From Clostridium sp. DL-VIII (GTDB taxonomy: Bacteria; Bacillota; Clostridia; Clostridiales; Clostridiaceae): a DNA stretch of 64,000 nucleotides. The position numbers were made by a program, and so were the translations under genes. The notes below the pieces were generated by a model. The model saw only the letters and a list, made by a program, of their open reading frames with translations. It had not been told where the DNA came from and made no database searches. Each line of letters opens with the position of its first letter. Position 1 is the stretch's first letter. This document shows, in pieces, positions 1 through 9,111 of the stretch. The stretch is taken from the NCBI RefSeq assembly GCF_000230835.1, contig NZ_CM001240.1, positions 3,731,779 to 3,795,778 of the forward strand, in the 5' to 3' direction.

Positions 1-432
1 CATTCCTAAACCAGCTTTAAGAGCTGCCCATCTTAAAGCTGTTAATCCAAACTTTCTTTCAGTTTCTGCCCTAATTCCCATATCTTTAAGATACTTTTCG
101 AATCTTAAACTATCTTTATAATCCTGAGATTCTTCATCTCTTCTACTATCAACTAAATAGTATTTTGCAACTCTGCCTTTTAAATGTTCTGGTATAGTAT
201 ATCTGCCATATTGTCTAACACAAACAACAATAGATTTTGCCCATGGATGATTATCCTTTAACTGCTCAAAACGATAGTAATTTTGATAGAAAGGTTTTGT
301 AACTGGAACTCTCTCAATCCTCTCATCAACTTTTTCACTATACCCTTCTATGTCTGATATCTTAATAATCCCACATTTTTCATATCCCATATCTAAAGCT
401 GCTTCTTTTATTTGTAATGCTAATGAATTCAT
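1..432 (-). CDS. QueG-like 4Fe-4S reductase family protein (N-terminal 144 residues; runs off the window)
   Basis: The reading frame starts at an ATG at 432 after the ribosome site AAAGGATG and stays open to base 1, so the 3' part is outside the window. The visible 144 residues resemble the N-terminal half of epoxyqueuosine-reductase-like (QueG/DUF1730) proteins: an opening amphipathic segment with MGYEKCGI, an HPWAKSIVVCVRQY block, and the segment FGLTALRWAALKAGLGM that precedes the iron-sulfur domain in this family. The C-terminal double 4Fe-4S ferredoxin domain would lie outside, so I cannot tell true QueG (last step of queuosine synthesis) from a queuosine-independent paralogue. It is divergent to nothing nearby; topB follows downstream on the same strand, behind its own terminator. 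Confidence 0.6.
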   Translation of the reverse strand, partial: MNSLALQIKEAALDMGYEKCGIIKISDIEGYSEKVDERIERVPVTKPFYQNYYRFEQLKDNHPWAKSIVVCVRQYGRYTIPEHLKGRVAKYYLVDSRRDEESQDYKDSLRFEKYLKDMGIRAETERKFGLTALRWAALKAGLGM

Positions 433-739
433 CTATTATATCATCCTTTCAACAGTTTTTGTTATCTCCTTTACATGCATATACATGTACTTAAACAAAA
501 TTTTTTTGTTTCAAAATCTTATTATTATTTATATGTATATGCATATAATATCATCCTTCAAATTCACTTGTCAACCTAAATCATTTTATACATACCTAAA
601 TCTTATTAACTTCCTTTTGTCAAAATAATATATTATTATTTAATTCATTTTTAAATTTATGTGTACTTATATAAAAAAGGTATACAGCCTATGATTAGCC
701 GCATATCTTAAATATATTATTTATATAAATGCTCTTAAA
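433..739. other. Intergenic region with a 12-bp inverted repeat pair
   Basis: This holds the upstream region of the QueG-like gene. ATGCATATACAT at 475-486 and its exact reverse complement ATGTATATGCAT at 533-544 face each other across 46 bases, and a small hairpin (AAACAAA / TTTGTTT, about 494-512) lies between. I see no gene here; short frames are AT-rich and lack ribosome sites. The repeat pair could be a regulator site for the gene to its left. Confidence 0.35.
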
Positions 740-784
740 AGAAAAGAACTCACAAAAAATCCATTTTGAATTTATGTGAGTTCA
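740..784 (-). terminator. Rho-independent terminator after topB
   Basis: A perfect 9-bp stem (GAACTCACA at 746-754 with TGTGAGTTC at 775-783) reads on the minus strand into a T-rich tail TTCTTTTCTTTT. It lies about 40 bases past the topB stop. Confidence 0.75.
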
Positions 785-821
785 ACTCCTTAAAGAAGCA
801 TACTACTTCTTAATTATTTAG

Positions 822-3005
822 CTATTTATTAAAACCTTTTAGAAGATCAGCAAAAGGATTATTCATGTCAGCTTCTGCTTCTTTTTTCATTTTTTTAATT
901 ATATTATTTACTTCTCTTTTATCAACTTTTCCATTACCTTCAAATCTCTTCTTAAATTGCGATGCTTTTTCTCTGAAATTACAATTGCTGCCTGGACATA
1001 CGTATATGGCACCTTCTCCATGGCCTCTAAGTTCTAGCTTCTTTTTACATTCAGGACACCTTGCATTCGTCACTCTTGATACACTCTCTCTATATCCACA
1101 CTCTCTATCCTGGCAAACATTCATTATTCCATTTTTTCCTTTAACCTCTAATAAATATTTACCACAATTAGGACATTTCTTTCCAGTTTTATTATCATGA
1201 ACAAATTTGCTGTTTCCACCTTTAACATCTTCAACTAATGCAACTGAATAGTTTTTCATTTCTCTTATAAAAGAATTATCATCTCTTTTTCCTTTAGCTA
1301 TTTCATCTAGTTGACTCTCCCATTTAGCTGTCAAAAGAGGTGATTTTAAGTCTGTTGGTACAAGGTCTATTAATTGTTTTCCCTTTGATGTAGGTATTAT
1401 TTCCTTGCCCTTCTTTTCTATAACAAAAGAATTAAATAACTTTTCAATAATGTCTGCTCTAGTGGCAACTGTTCCAAGGCCACCTGTTTCACCTAAAGTT
1501 TTAGCTGCTTCTTTAGAAACATTAATGTATTTATGTGGGTTTTCCATAGCTGATAGGAGCGTAGCTTCTGTAAATCTAGCTGGTGGTTTTGTTTCACCTT
1601 TCTTTAAATTTACACTTTCTATTTTAATATCGTCCCCTTTAGATACATTAGGCAATACTTGTTCTTTAATATCTTCTTCGCTGTTATCTTCGTCTGATTT
1701 ATCATAAAGCTTTTTCCAACCCTTAGCTTTAATAACTTTCCCTTTAGCTATGAGCCTTTCTCCATTAACATCCGCTTCTATTGTGGTTTGAACATATTCA
1801 AAAGGTGGAAGCATAACACTTAAAAATCTTTTAACTACTAAATCATAAATCTTTCTTTCTTCAGACGATAAAATTGATAAATTCGGTCTTTCTTCTGTTG
1901 GAATTATGGCATGGTGATCGCTAACTTTTGAATTATCTACAAAGCCTTTATGTCCATTTATCTTTCCTTTAAGCAATTCTTCTGCTGAAGTTCTGTATTC
2001 TCCTATAGATATTGCTTTTAATCTTTCTGGAATTGTAGCTACGATATCAGTAGTAACATATCTTGAGTCTGTCCTTGGATAAGTCAATATTTTATAATTT
2101 TCATAAAGTCTCTGCATTATATTTAATGTCTGTTTCGCAGAATATCCCCAGATTTTATTTGCATCTCTTTGTAGTTCGGTTAAATCATATAACGCTGGAG
2201 AAAACTTTTTCTTGTTTACTTCACTTATATCAACTATTTTTCCCTCTGAATTTTTTAATTTAGCAGCTACTTTATTAGCAAATTCTTCATCAAATATTCG
2301 TGAATTATTATCTTTATTTATCCATGATAGATTAAAACCTTTAGTTTTTCCATCTAAAGTGTAGTAAGTTTTTGGTTTAAAGTTTTTTATCTCATCTTCC
2401 TTTAATACTATCATAGCTAATGTTGGTGATTGAACCCTTCCTGCTGATAGTTGTGCATTATATTTGCAGGTTAAAGCTCTAGTGACATTAAGTCCTACAA
2501 GCCAATCTGCCTCTGCTCTGCATACTGCAGCCCTATAAAGATTTTCATAAGCTTCTCCTGGCTTTAAGTTTCTAAATCCATCTAAAATTGCTTTTTCTGT
2601 TTGTGATGAAATCCACAATCTTTTAAGTGGCTTTTTCACGCCTGATTTTTCTAAAATCCATCTAGCTACAAGCTCGCCTTCCCTCCCTGCATCTGTTGCA
2701 ATTATAACTTCACTTACATCATTTCTTAATAATTGCTTTTTAACTTCATTATATTGTTTTCCTGTTTTTTTTAATACTGTAAGCTTCATATGTTTAGGAA
2801 GCATTGGAAGTGTCTCCATCTTCCATTCTTTATACTTATTATCATATCCTTCTGGGTCCATAAGACCAACCAAATGCCCCATTGCCCAAGTCACTATATA
2901 TTTACTTCCTTCTATATATGAACCTTTATTTTGATTACACTTAAGAACTTTTGCCAGATCTCTTCCTACTGATGGCTTTTCAGCTAATACAAGAGTTTTA
3001 CTCAT
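822..3005 (-). CDS. topB: DNA topoisomerase III
   Basis: A type IA topoisomerase that relaxes and decatenates DNA by passing strands through a transient 5'-phosphotyrosyl break. The 727-residue protein starts at ATG 3005, whose MSKTLVLAEKPSVG is the family start; an in-frame start 48 bases upstream adds unrelated residues and sits inside a hairpin. The Toprim domain occupies about residues 1-140 with ATDAGREGE at 103-111. The catalytic tyrosine is Tyr309 in LTYPRTDSRY. Two cysteine zinc ribbons fill the C-terminus (CPNCGKYL...CQDRECGY and CPECKKKL...CPGSNCNF), followed by a charged tail. Length and order fit Firmicute TopB. It is monocistronic, with a terminator downstream and a striking hairpin just ahead of its ribosome site. 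Confidence 0.95.
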   Translation of the reverse strand: MSKTLVLAEKPSVGRDLAKVLKCNQNKGSYIEGSKYIVTWAMGHLVGLMDPEGYDNKYKEWKMETLPMLPKHMKLTVLKKTGKQYNEVKKQLLRNDVSEVIIATDAGREGELVARWILEKSGVKKPLKRLWISSQTEKAILDGFRNLKPGEAYENLYRAAVCRAEADWLVGLNVTRALTCKYNAQLSAGRVQSPTLAMIVLKEDEIKNFKPKTYYTLDGKTKGFNLSWINKDNNSRIFDEEFANKVAAKLKNSEGKIVDISEVNKKKFSPALYDLTELQRDANKIWGYSAKQTLNIMQRLYENYKILTYPRTDSRYVTTDIVATIPERLKAISIGEYRTSAEELLKGKINGHKGFVDNSKVSDHHAIIPTEERPNLSILSSEERKIYDLVVKRFLSVMLPPFEYVQTTIEADVNGERLIAKGKVIKAKGWKKLYDKSDEDNSEEDIKEQVLPNVSKGDDIKIESVNLKKGETKPPARFTEATLLSAMENPHKYINVSKEAAKTLGETGGLGTVATRADIIEKLFNSFVIEKKGKEIIPTSKGKQLIDLVPTDLKSPLLTAKWESQLDEIAKGKRDDNSFIREMKNYSVALVEDVKGGNSKFVHDNKTGKKCPNCGKYLLEVKGKNGIMNVCQDRECGYRESVSRVTNARCPECKKKLELRGHGEGAIYVCPGSNCNFREKASQFKKRFEGNGKVDKREVNNIIKKMKKEAEADMNNPFADLLKGFNK

Positions 3006-3025
3006 TTTGTTTCTCTTCCTCTCCT

Positions 3026-3071
3026 TGGCACAGTTAAAATAATAATTAAACATATTATTTTAACTGTGCCT
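3026..3071. repeat. 18-bp perfect inverted repeat in the topB leader
   Basis: GGCACAGTTAAAATAAT (3027-3043, plus one further pair) is mirrored exactly at 3054-3070, leaving an 8-base loop. On the minus strand the stem ends directly against the AGGAGAGG ribosome site of topB. On the plus strand the stem is followed by TTTTTCT, so it also looks like a terminator, although no plus-strand gene precedes it. Confidence 0.7.
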
Positions 3072-3162
3072 TTTTCTAACGTCAATTATATTTATTTATG
3101 TATTAATGTATCAATTATATCATATAAGTTTGCATTAAAAGCGCTATACTTTTTTAAAACAT

Positions 3163-3200
3163 AAAGAGTTACCTAGAAAATTATTTCACGGCAACTCTTT
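3163..3200 (-). terminator. Probable terminator after the 146-residue membrane protein
   Basis: AAAGAGTT (3163-3170) pairs with AACTCTTT (3193-3200); the stem lies about 25 bases past the stop at 3223. The T-tract after it on the minus strand is broken, so termination may be weak. Confidence 0.5.
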
Positions 3201-3222
3201 ATTATTTCAGCACCTAAAGTCA

Positions 3223-3663
3223 TTATATAACATATTTTAATTTTCTTATTCCAGATAAGTACTTTTTTACTTCATCTTTATGTTCAAGTTTAAAAAATAT
3301 TTTTCTAATTCCAATATTTGTTTTAAAAGAAAGTACATATTTCTCTCCTTGTTCCTTTAAAGAATAACTTTCAACTTTATCCCAAGGAGTTACATATGAA
3401 TTAAATAAAAATCCATTCTCTGTTATACCTGTTTTATTACCGACAAATGCAAGTGGTAATATCCCAATGCACACTATAATATTTTCAATACTAAAACTAG
3501 AATTTTCAAGAGTCATTACAATAAATAGTACTAGCATAATTGGTATTATAACCTTAAATTTTTTGTTGCCGCTAATTATTAATTTACTTCGTATATCTTT
3601 TATGATGAGTATTATATCTACTGCTAATATAAAAATAAATAAAAATATAGTAGATGTATCCAA
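3223..3663 (-). CDS. Small membrane protein of unknown function
   Basis: 146 residues beginning at a TTG codon, chosen because AAGGAGAG lies 7 bases upstream and no ATG is available. Three hydrophobic segments (about residues 4-22, 38-52 and 60-75) are followed by a soluble C-terminal half with GKYVLSFKTN and a lysine-rich end. This layout, helices followed by a small beta-rich domain containing W and F positions, resembles DUF5673/YcxB-like membrane proteins, but I cannot assign it firmly. It stands alone, facing the QueG/topB group on the same strand, with a likely terminator downstream. Confidence 0.6.
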   Translation of the reverse strand: MDTSTIFLFIFILAVDIILIIKDIRSKLIISGNKKFKVIIPIMLVLFIVMTLENSSFSIENIIVCIGILPLAFVGNKTGITENGFLFNSYVTPWDKVESYSLKEQGEKYVLSFKTNIGIRKIFFKLEHKDEVKKYLSGIRKLKYVI

Positions 3664-3932
3664 ATTTATCTCTCCTTAATTATTACATATTATAAATTAT
3701 TTTTTATCCATTTTCCTTTCATATACCTAACTTTAAAAGCATCTTATTATATCATATTTTGTATAAATTTTCTTTAATAATTTATTATTTTGTAAATTAT
3801 TAAATTCATCTATATATTTTCGCCATTATATTATATATCCTTGTTATACAATTCTATTTATCATCTTATTGTATATATATAAATATATAATCTATTTCAA
3901 TAAAAATTATTTAGATGCAAGGGAGGGATTAT

Positions 3933-4424
3933 ATGAGAAGAAAAACTTGGACAACTACTATAGATAATATAACTTATAACATAGAATTTACTACTAAATT
4001 CTTAAAGAAAGAATTATTAGTAAATTCTATTCCCATAAAACTTGAACCGTCAAAAACTTTTGGAATAACGAGAGAAACAGCCTTTAATCTTGGTAATAGA
4101 GCTGCTATTTTAGTCACTATAGACAAAGAAGCTGATATTGCCATTAATGGTATGTATTTGGGCTCAGGTATGAAATATGTAACAGTTAAATATATGCCAA
4201 ATTGGAATTTTATATTTTTAGGACTAATCTTACTTATTTTTATATTTTCATACAATAGTGTATGTGCTGCTCTCTTTACTCTAATAGGATTATATTTTTT
4301 AATTAGAATAAGCATAGAACCTTCTTTTACGGCCAAGCAGCGCGTTCTTCTTTGTTTTTTTATTACCTTATCAATGCATTTGTTTTTTTGGAATGTACTA
4401 TTTATTCTACTTACAATATTATAG
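3933..4424 (+). CDS. Membrane protein of unknown function
   Basis: 163 residues from ATG 3933, preceded by GGGAGGG; an earlier in-frame ATG at 3915 would place this ribosome site inside the gene. The N-terminal about 90 residues are soluble and mostly beta-like (WTTTIDNITYNIEF, then ILVTIDKEADIAINGMYLG), and two or three strongly hydrophobic segments follow from about residue 92 to the end. This resembles a small cytosolic or extracellular beta domain anchored by a C-terminal helical bundle. I do not recognise a family. The next gene starts about 120 bases downstream on the same strand with its own ribosome site. Confidence 0.6.
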   Translation: MRRKTWTTTIDNITYNIEFTTKFLKKELLVNSIPIKLEPSKTFGITRETAFNLGNRAAILVTIDKEADIAINGMYLGSGMKYVTVKYMPNWNFIFLGLILLIFIFSYNSVCAALFTLIGLYFLIRISIEPSFTAKQRVLLCFFITLSMHLFFWNVLFILLTIL

Positions 4425-4542
4425 GCAAACTAATTACTCCTTTAATTTATGTAATACTCTCTTAATAATACTGAATTTACCATTAGTAAATTTTTATTAT
4501 ATAGAAATACTATATACGTATAATTTAAAAGGAGATGGTTTT

Positions 4543-4698
4543 ATGCAAAATAACAACAATAAAGATTATTCAGAATCCAACTATTTAAGAAATGGAAATA
4601 AAACTCAAAATCAGCATGCCAAAAGCAGCTTTAATACAACTATAGAAAGACCTGCAAAAAATGAGAGTGGAATAGAAGCAGACAAGAGAGGATTCTAA
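4543..4698 (+). CDS. Small hydrophilic protein (51 residues)
   Basis: Starts at ATG 4543, eight bases after AAAGGAGA. The peptide is almost entirely polar, very rich in Asn, Lys and Ser, with no hydrophobic core, and ends in GIEADKRGF. It is probably intrinsically disordered. Small proteins of about 50 residues with this kind of conserved acidic-basic C-terminal end occur in Clostridium (possibly the CPC_1213-like family, from memory only). A long hairpin follows immediately. Function unknown; a spore-associated role is only a guess. Confidence 0.6.
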   Translation: MQNNNNKDYSESNYLRNGNKTQNQHAKSSFNTTIERPAKNESGIEADKRGF

Positions 4699-4705
4699 CT
4701 AAATT

Positions 4706-4769
4706 TTTCAAAAATGTAAGGAGGTTTTCTTATATATATTTTATAAGAGAACCTCCCTTCATTTTTGAA
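4706..4769. terminator. Long imperfect hairpin after the 51-residue gene
   Basis: TTCAAAAATG..AAGGAGGTT.TCTTATA (4707-4733) pairs with TATAAGAGAACCTCC.TTCATTTTTGAA (about 4742-4769), giving a stem of about 25 bp with small bulges. No long T-run follows on either strand, but length and position between convergent genes suggest a bidirectional terminator. The 5' arm contains AAGGAGG, a perfect ribosome-site sequence that would be hidden in the stem. Confidence 0.55.
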
Positions 4770-4814
4770 GAACTAAAGAATGTATATTATTAATAAAATT
4801 ATAGACGAATTTTA

Positions 4815-5063
4815 TTAATTATATAGATTATAATCGTCTAGTAATGATAATATTTTTTTCACTGCATGTTTTGCATCTTTAGGGAGTTTGTCCATAGCTT
4901 CTTGTCTTTGTTCTTCACTGCTAAGCTGGGCAATTTGAATTACTTTTTGCTGAAGTCCTGGTACCTTGTTTAATTCAGAAACTGCCTTATTAAACCTATT
5001 AGAAAATTCAGGATCTTTCTGCATTTTCTGTTGAACTGAAACAATTAATTGGTAGGGATTCAT
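4815..5063 (-). CDS. Small soluble helical protein (82 residues), unknown function
   Basis: Starts at ATG 5063 after a strong ATAGGAGGC ribosome site. The sequence is highly charged and predicted helical throughout (VQQKMQKDPEFSNRF, then EEQRQEAMDKLPKDAKHAVKK), with no cysteine and no membrane segment. It does not match a family I can name. It is monocistronic; the plus-strand gene to its left converges on it. The strong ribosome site and even codon use make it a credible real gene. Confidence 0.65.
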   Translation of the reverse strand: MNPYQLIVSVQQKMQKDPEFSNRFNKAVSELNKVPGLQQKVIQIAQLSSEEQRQEAMDKLPKDAKHAVKKILSLLDDYNLYN

Positions 5064-5258
5064 TTATATAAGCCTCCTATAAAACCTTCTTACTTCTTAA
5101 TTCATGATATTCCTAAAAACCCTAAAATGTTCAATATAAATTATTTAATATCATCTATATGTGCAATAATAAAATTACATTTCAGTGAATTTATAGGGGC
5201 TAAGAAAATATCCAAATGCAAAATGCATAAAATTAATTTCAACATATACATAATAATT

Positions 5259-5290
5259 AAGAGGCTTCATAATTGTTTATGAAGCCTCTT
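5259..5290 (-). terminator. Terminator after glyA
   Basis: A 14-bp perfect stem, AAGAGGCTTCATAA (5259-5272) with its complement at 5277-5290, lies 10 bases past the glyA stop. The tail is T-rich but interrupted. Confidence 0.7.
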
Positions 5291-5299
5291 AAAATATAA

Positions 5300-6535
5300 T
5301 TATTTATATAATGGATGTCTATCACATAAAGCTTCTACTCTAGCCTTAAGAACTGATAAATCCCCTTCTCTTTTATCTATTGCATCAGAAATAATTGAAG
5401 CTATTTCTAACATATCTTCTTTTACAAAACCTCTTGTGGTGATTGCAGCTGTACCTATTCTGATTCCAGAAGTTACAAATGGACTTCTTGTTTCGTTTGG
5501 CACTGTATTTTTATTAACAGTTATACCTACTGAGTCCAATAAGGTTTCTGCTTCTTTTCCAGTTATATCTTTGTTATTTAAATCAACTAGGAACACATGA
5601 TTATCTGTTCCGCCTGAAACAATTTTAAATCCTTTTGAAATTAATGCACTTGCAAGTTCTTTACAGTTTTCAACTATATTTTTCCCATATTCTTTAAAAC
5701 TTGGTTCTAAAGCTTCCTTAAAGCATACGGCTTTTGCAGCTATAATATGTTCTAATGGACCTCCTTGTATACCAGGGAATATATTTTTGTTTAAGTCTTT
5801 AGCATATTTTTCTTTACAAAGAATCAATCCCCCTCTTGGACCTCTTAGAGTCTTATGTGTTGTTGTAGTGACAAAATCACAATATGGTACTGGTGATGGA
5901 TGCACTCCTGCAGCAACAAGTCCTGCAATGTGAGCCATATCTACCATAAGTAAAGCGCCAACTTCATCAGCTATTTCTTTGAATTTTGCAAAATCTATTA
6001 TTCTTCCATATGCACTTGCACCAGCAACTATAAGTTTAGGCTTTGCTTCTTTAGCAATTTTTCTTACATTTTCATAATCTATCATTTCAGTTTCCTTATC
6101 AACTCCATATGATACGAAGTTAAACAATTTTCCTGAAAAGTTAACTGGTGAACCATGAGTTAAATGTCCTCCATGGCTTAAATCCATACCAAGAACAGTA
6201 TCTCCTGGTTCAAGTACAGTAAAATAAACAGCCATGTTTGCCTGAGAACCTGAATGAGGCTGAACATTAGCATGTTCTGCACCAAATAGTTTCTTAGCTC
6301 TATCAATTGCTATCTGTTCTATCTCATCAACAACGTAACATCCGCCATAATATCTTTTACCTGGATATCCTTCAGCATATTTATTAGTTAAATAAGATCC
6401 CATAGCTTCCATAACAGCTGGGCTTACAATATTTTCTGATGCTATTAATTCTATACCTTTTTGTTGCCTTTTTAATTCTTTTTCAATTAGATCATAAATT
6501 TCTTTGTCTTCTTTTTGAATATTTTCAAAATTCAT
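5300..6535 (-). CDS. glyA: Serine hydroxymethyltransferase
   Basis: A cytosolic PLP enzyme that interconverts serine plus tetrahydrofolate with glycine plus 5,10-methylene-tetrahydrofolate, the main one-carbon entry point. The 411-residue protein starts at ATG 6535 after GGGGTGA; a GTG nine bases upstream is in frame but would overlap that ribosome site. Family marks are [13 protein letters not shown] near the N-terminus, [21 protein letters not shown], and [14 protein letters not shown], which carries the PLP-binding lysine. It ends in CDRHPLY as in other GlyA proteins. Single gene with its own terminator; the divergent neighbour is an amino-acid exporter, which fits a serine/threonine context loosely. 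Confidence 0.97.
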   Translation of the reverse strand: MNFENIQKEDKEIYDLIEKELKRQQKGIELIASENIVSPAVMEAMGSYLTNKYAEGYPGKRYYGGCYVVDEIEQIAIDRAKKLFGAEHANVQPHSGSQANMAVYFTVLEPGDTVLGMDLSHGGHLTHGSPVNFSGKLFNFVSYGVDKETEMIDYENVRKIAKEAKPKLIVAGASAYGRIIDFAKFKEIADEVGALLMVDMAHIAGLVAAGVHPSPVPYCDFVTTTTHKTLRGPRGGLILCKEKYAKDLNKNIFPGIQGGPLEHIIAAKAVCFKEALEPSFKEYGKNIVENCKELASALISKGFKIVSGGTDNHVFLVDLNNKDITGKEAETLLDSVGITVNKNTVPNETRSPFVTSGIRIGTAAITTRGFVKEDMLEIASIISDAIDKREGDLSVLKARVEALCDRHPLYK

Positions 6536-6803
6536 TTTTATCACCCCAACATAATTTTTATATTCAAATTATAAGATTTCTTACTATATTAATCAACTAT
6601 TTTTTGAGTATTTATGATATTATTAGTATTATTTTTTTATTTTATATAATATTTTCACTTCTATATTTACTGTTTTAACACTTACACTGAGCATATTTAT
6701 GCATATAAGTAATTTACATTAAAGAACAAAAAATTTTATTATATAAGAAATTTTTATTATATGCTATAATGCATTTGATAAAATAATTATTGGAGAAAAA
6801 ACT

Positions 6804-7571
6804 ATGGATTTAAATAAATTGCTTAAAGTATCAACGCTGGCTGGAAAAATAATGTTAGAAAGTGGTGCTGAGACTTATAGAGTTGAAGAAACAATAAGTA
6901 GAATATGCACTTCCTTTGGTGCTCATACGGCAGATAGTTTTGTAATACCAACAGGAATAATTGTTACAGTTACTTATAATGATGAAGTTGCGACACTTGT
7001 TAAAAGAATTACTTCAAGAGGTGTAGACTTAAACAAGATAGACCGTATTAATGATCTTTCTAGAAAAATTCAAAGAGAAAATATTCCTATTTATGACTTT
7101 TATGAAGAGCTTGTTAAAATATCTAACAGCACTAGATATTCATTTTTAGTTACTTTACTTTGGTCTTCTATCGCTGCTGGCTGCTTTTCAATCATGTTTG
7201 GAGGGGATATAAAAGATTTTTTTGTTGCGACCTTTATAGGTGCAGTTATTAAAATAGGAGAAATTATCTTCGGGCGGTTAGATATAAACGAATTCTTTGT
7301 AAATAGCGTTTGTGGTGGTCTATGTGCATTTTTAGCTGCTATAGCAATAAAATTTAATTTATGCTCTAATCTGGATAAAACTATTATAGGCGCGATTATG
7401 CTTCTTGTACCAGGACTTACAATTACAAATGCTATTAGAGATACTATAGCAGGTGACTTTTTATCTGGCATCACAAAAGCTTCAGAAGCTTTTTTAGTAG
7501 CTGTATCAATAGCAGTTGGAACTGGAGCTATCTTAAGTATCTTAATAACCAGCTTAGGTATTTCTATGTAA
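6804..7571 (+). CDS. Threonine/serine exporter, large (ThrE N-terminal/YjjP-like) subunit
   Basis: 255 residues matching the ThrE/DUF1212 family. A soluble N-terminal domain (about 1-115) contains MLESGAETYRVEETI and FVIPTGIIVTV, both typical of the family, and is followed by five hydrophobic segments ending near residue 250. The family exports threonine and serine; in Firmicutes the transporter is usually split into this large subunit and a small YjjB-like one, which is exactly the next gene, 37 bases downstream. Start chosen at ATG 6804 after TTGGAG. Together they probably form one inner-membrane exporter. Confidence 0.85.
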   Translation: MDLNKLLKVSTLAGKIMLESGAETYRVEETISRICTSFGAHTADSFVIPTGIIVTVTYNDEVATLVKRITSRGVDLNKIDRINDLSRKIQRENIPIYDFYEELVKISNSTRYSFLVTLLWSSIAAGCFSIMFGGDIKDFFVATFIGAVIKIGEIIFGRLDINEFFVNSVCGGLCAFLAAIAIKFNLCSNLDKTIIGAIMLLVPGLTITNAIRDTIAGDFLSGITKASEAFLVAVSIAVGTGAILSILITSLGISM

Positions 7572-7608
7572 CTAGTTACAATATTTCTTATAATTGTAGG
7601 AGGATTAT

Positions 7609-8070
7609 ATGATTGAACAAATTATAGTTTCAATTTTTGCATCTTTGGGATTTGGTATAATTTTTAATATAAGAGGCAAAAAATTAATTTTTGCAGCACT
7701 TGGTGGGGGCTTAAGCTGGTTTTGTTATTTATTTTTAGTTGAAAATAAAATAAGCAATATCTTATCCATGTTTATATCTTCTATAATTTTTAGTATATAT
7801 TCAGAAATCTGTGCGCGATATCTAAAAACACCAGTAACAACTTTAGTTGTCTGTGCTCTTATCCCATTAGTTCCTGGGTCTGGTATGTATTATACCATGT
7901 ATGAAACAATTCGAGGAAATATACATGGTGCTGTAGCTCTTGGATTAGATACAATTTATAGTGCAGGAACTTTATCATTAGGAGTAATTTTCGTATCTAC
8001 AATAACAAGACAAGTTACAAATCTAAAAAAGGTTAGGCAAAAATTATTTGGAAAACAAAATAATAGCTAG
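7609..8070 (+). CDS. Threonine/serine exporter, small (DUF3815/YjjB-like) subunit
   Basis: 153 residues, almost wholly hydrophobic with about five membrane segments, and the family-typical stretch CALIPLVPGSGMYYTMYE in the middle. This is the C-terminal half of ThrE encoded as its own gene, the usual arrangement in low-GC Gram-positives. Starts at ATG 7609 after GTAGGAGG. It is the second gene of a two-gene operon. The stop codon sits inside the left arm of the shared terminator, so the coding end and terminator overlap. Confidence 0.85.
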   Translation: MIEQIIVSIFASLGFGIIFNIRGKKLIFAALGGGLSWFCYLFLVENKISNILSMFISSIIFSIYSEICARYLKTPVTTLVVCALIPLVPGSGMYYTMYETIRGNIHGAVALGLDTIYSAGTLSLGVIFVSTITRQVTNLKKVRQKLFGKQNNS

Positions 8071-8099
8071 TATTAAAGTTGACTTTAATACTAGCTATT
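8062..8099. terminator. Shared terminator of convergent genes
   Basis: AATAGCTAGTATTAAAGT (8062-8079) is followed at once by its exact reverse complement (8082-8099), an 18-bp near-perfect palindrome. It ends the exporter operon and, on the other strand, the gene at 8114-8785. Confidence 0.8.
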
Positions 8100-8113
8100 A
8101 TTAATTTATCTAT

Positions 8114-8785
8114 TTATAACCCTAATCTTCTTTCAAGCTCTGAGATCCCATCTTCAACCTCTTCAATAGGCAGATTACCTTCATTTAATTCATCGTGGTC
8201 AACTTCCTTAAGTCTATTATAAAATTTCATTCCTTCAAGTATAACACTGCCATCATTATCAGTCTTTCTAAGCATATAAAATAAGGTGTCTTCAGCTTTA
8301 TCAAATTTTTTAGAATACTCATATATTTTTAAGCTCTTCTTATCAATATCAAGAGAAAGTTCATAATTACTAAGTTCATCTGCTACTTCTGCTGCCTCAT
8401 CTAAATATTTAGCAGTCACTTCATCATCTTCTGTATAGGCTTTATAAAAACCTTCTAGCGATTTTTCATAGTACTGAAGTTTTGCATTTTGATTATCTTC
8501 TTTATCACTTATTAATCCTTTTAGCTTCATAAGACTTCCAAAAGCTATAAATTTTTCAGCATTATATTGCATTTCCTTGCTTATAAGTGCTGCTATACTA
8601 TCAAAGGAGAATACATCTACAGTCCCCATATCTAGTCCAACTAATCTTCTTAGCTGCTTATTTACTTTTTCTTTAGCTTCTTCTATATTTCCATCAAATA
8701 TATCTTTATTAACTTCTTCCTTAACTAATCTTAAATTGTTTTCTATTTCTCTAACGTGATCATTCTTTATCATCTTAGTATCCAC
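8114..8785 (-). CDS. DUF6483-like helical repeat protein
   Basis: 223 residues, soluble, acidic and predicted all-helical, with paired helices such as EVAAEVADELSNYELSLDIDKKSL-type repeats (around residues 120-165) that look like TPR hairpins. Size and the N-terminal segment with LRRLVGLDMGTVDVFSF suggest the DUF6483 family of Firmicutes; this is from memory and function is unknown. The start is uncertain: GTG 8785 lies close after AAGGTGAG, while ATG 8773 has GAGGTG at 11 bases; either gives a full domain. Single gene, convergent with the exporter operon. Confidence 0.65.
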   Translation of the reverse strand: MDTKMIKNDHVREIENNLRLVKEEVNKDIFDGNIEEAKEKVNKQLRRLVGLDMGTVDVFSFDSIAALISKEMQYNAEKFIAFGSLMKLKGLISDKEDNQNAKLQYYEKSLEGFYKAYTEDDEVTAKYLDEAAEVADELSNYELSLDIDKKSLKIYEYSKKFDKAEDTLFYMLRKTDNDGSVILEGMKFYNRLKEVDHDELNEGNLPIEEVEDGISELERRLGL

Positions 8786-9006
8786 ACCTCACCTTTGTCT
8801 TGCATGATTATGTTTGAAATCTAAACTCTATTTCATTTTAACCTAACTCTTATCATATTAAAAATTTACAGCTTTATATTGAATCTGTCTATAATAAATA
8901 TAACTTTATTAATTTAATTAATATTTACATTTACCATGAGATTATAATAAATAATTATAAAATATTCCATACAAAATTTATATATTTATCAAAAGATCTT
9001 ATACAG

Positions 9007-9034
9007 CACACTTTTATATATTTTTCATACAATA
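9007..9034 (+). promoter_or_regulatory. Candidate mother-cell (sigma-E/K-like) promoter
   Basis: CATACAATA at 9026-9034 fits the -10 form CATAnnnTA, and CACA at 9007-9010 lies about 16 bases upstream where an AC -35 is expected. It is about 78 bases ahead of the DUF4489-like gene. Match by eye only. Confidence 0.35.
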
Positions 9035-9111
9035 TACTATAAAAAGAATCTCTTATAACTCAATTATACGGAGAAAACTTTGATAAACTTATGATAGTAT
9101 GGAGGTATATT

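Noticed and set aside
350..628. A 92-codon plus-strand frame over the start of the QueG-like gene
   Set aside because: It overlaps the coding and promoter region of the minus-strand gene, is low-complexity AT-rich, and lacks a ribosome site.
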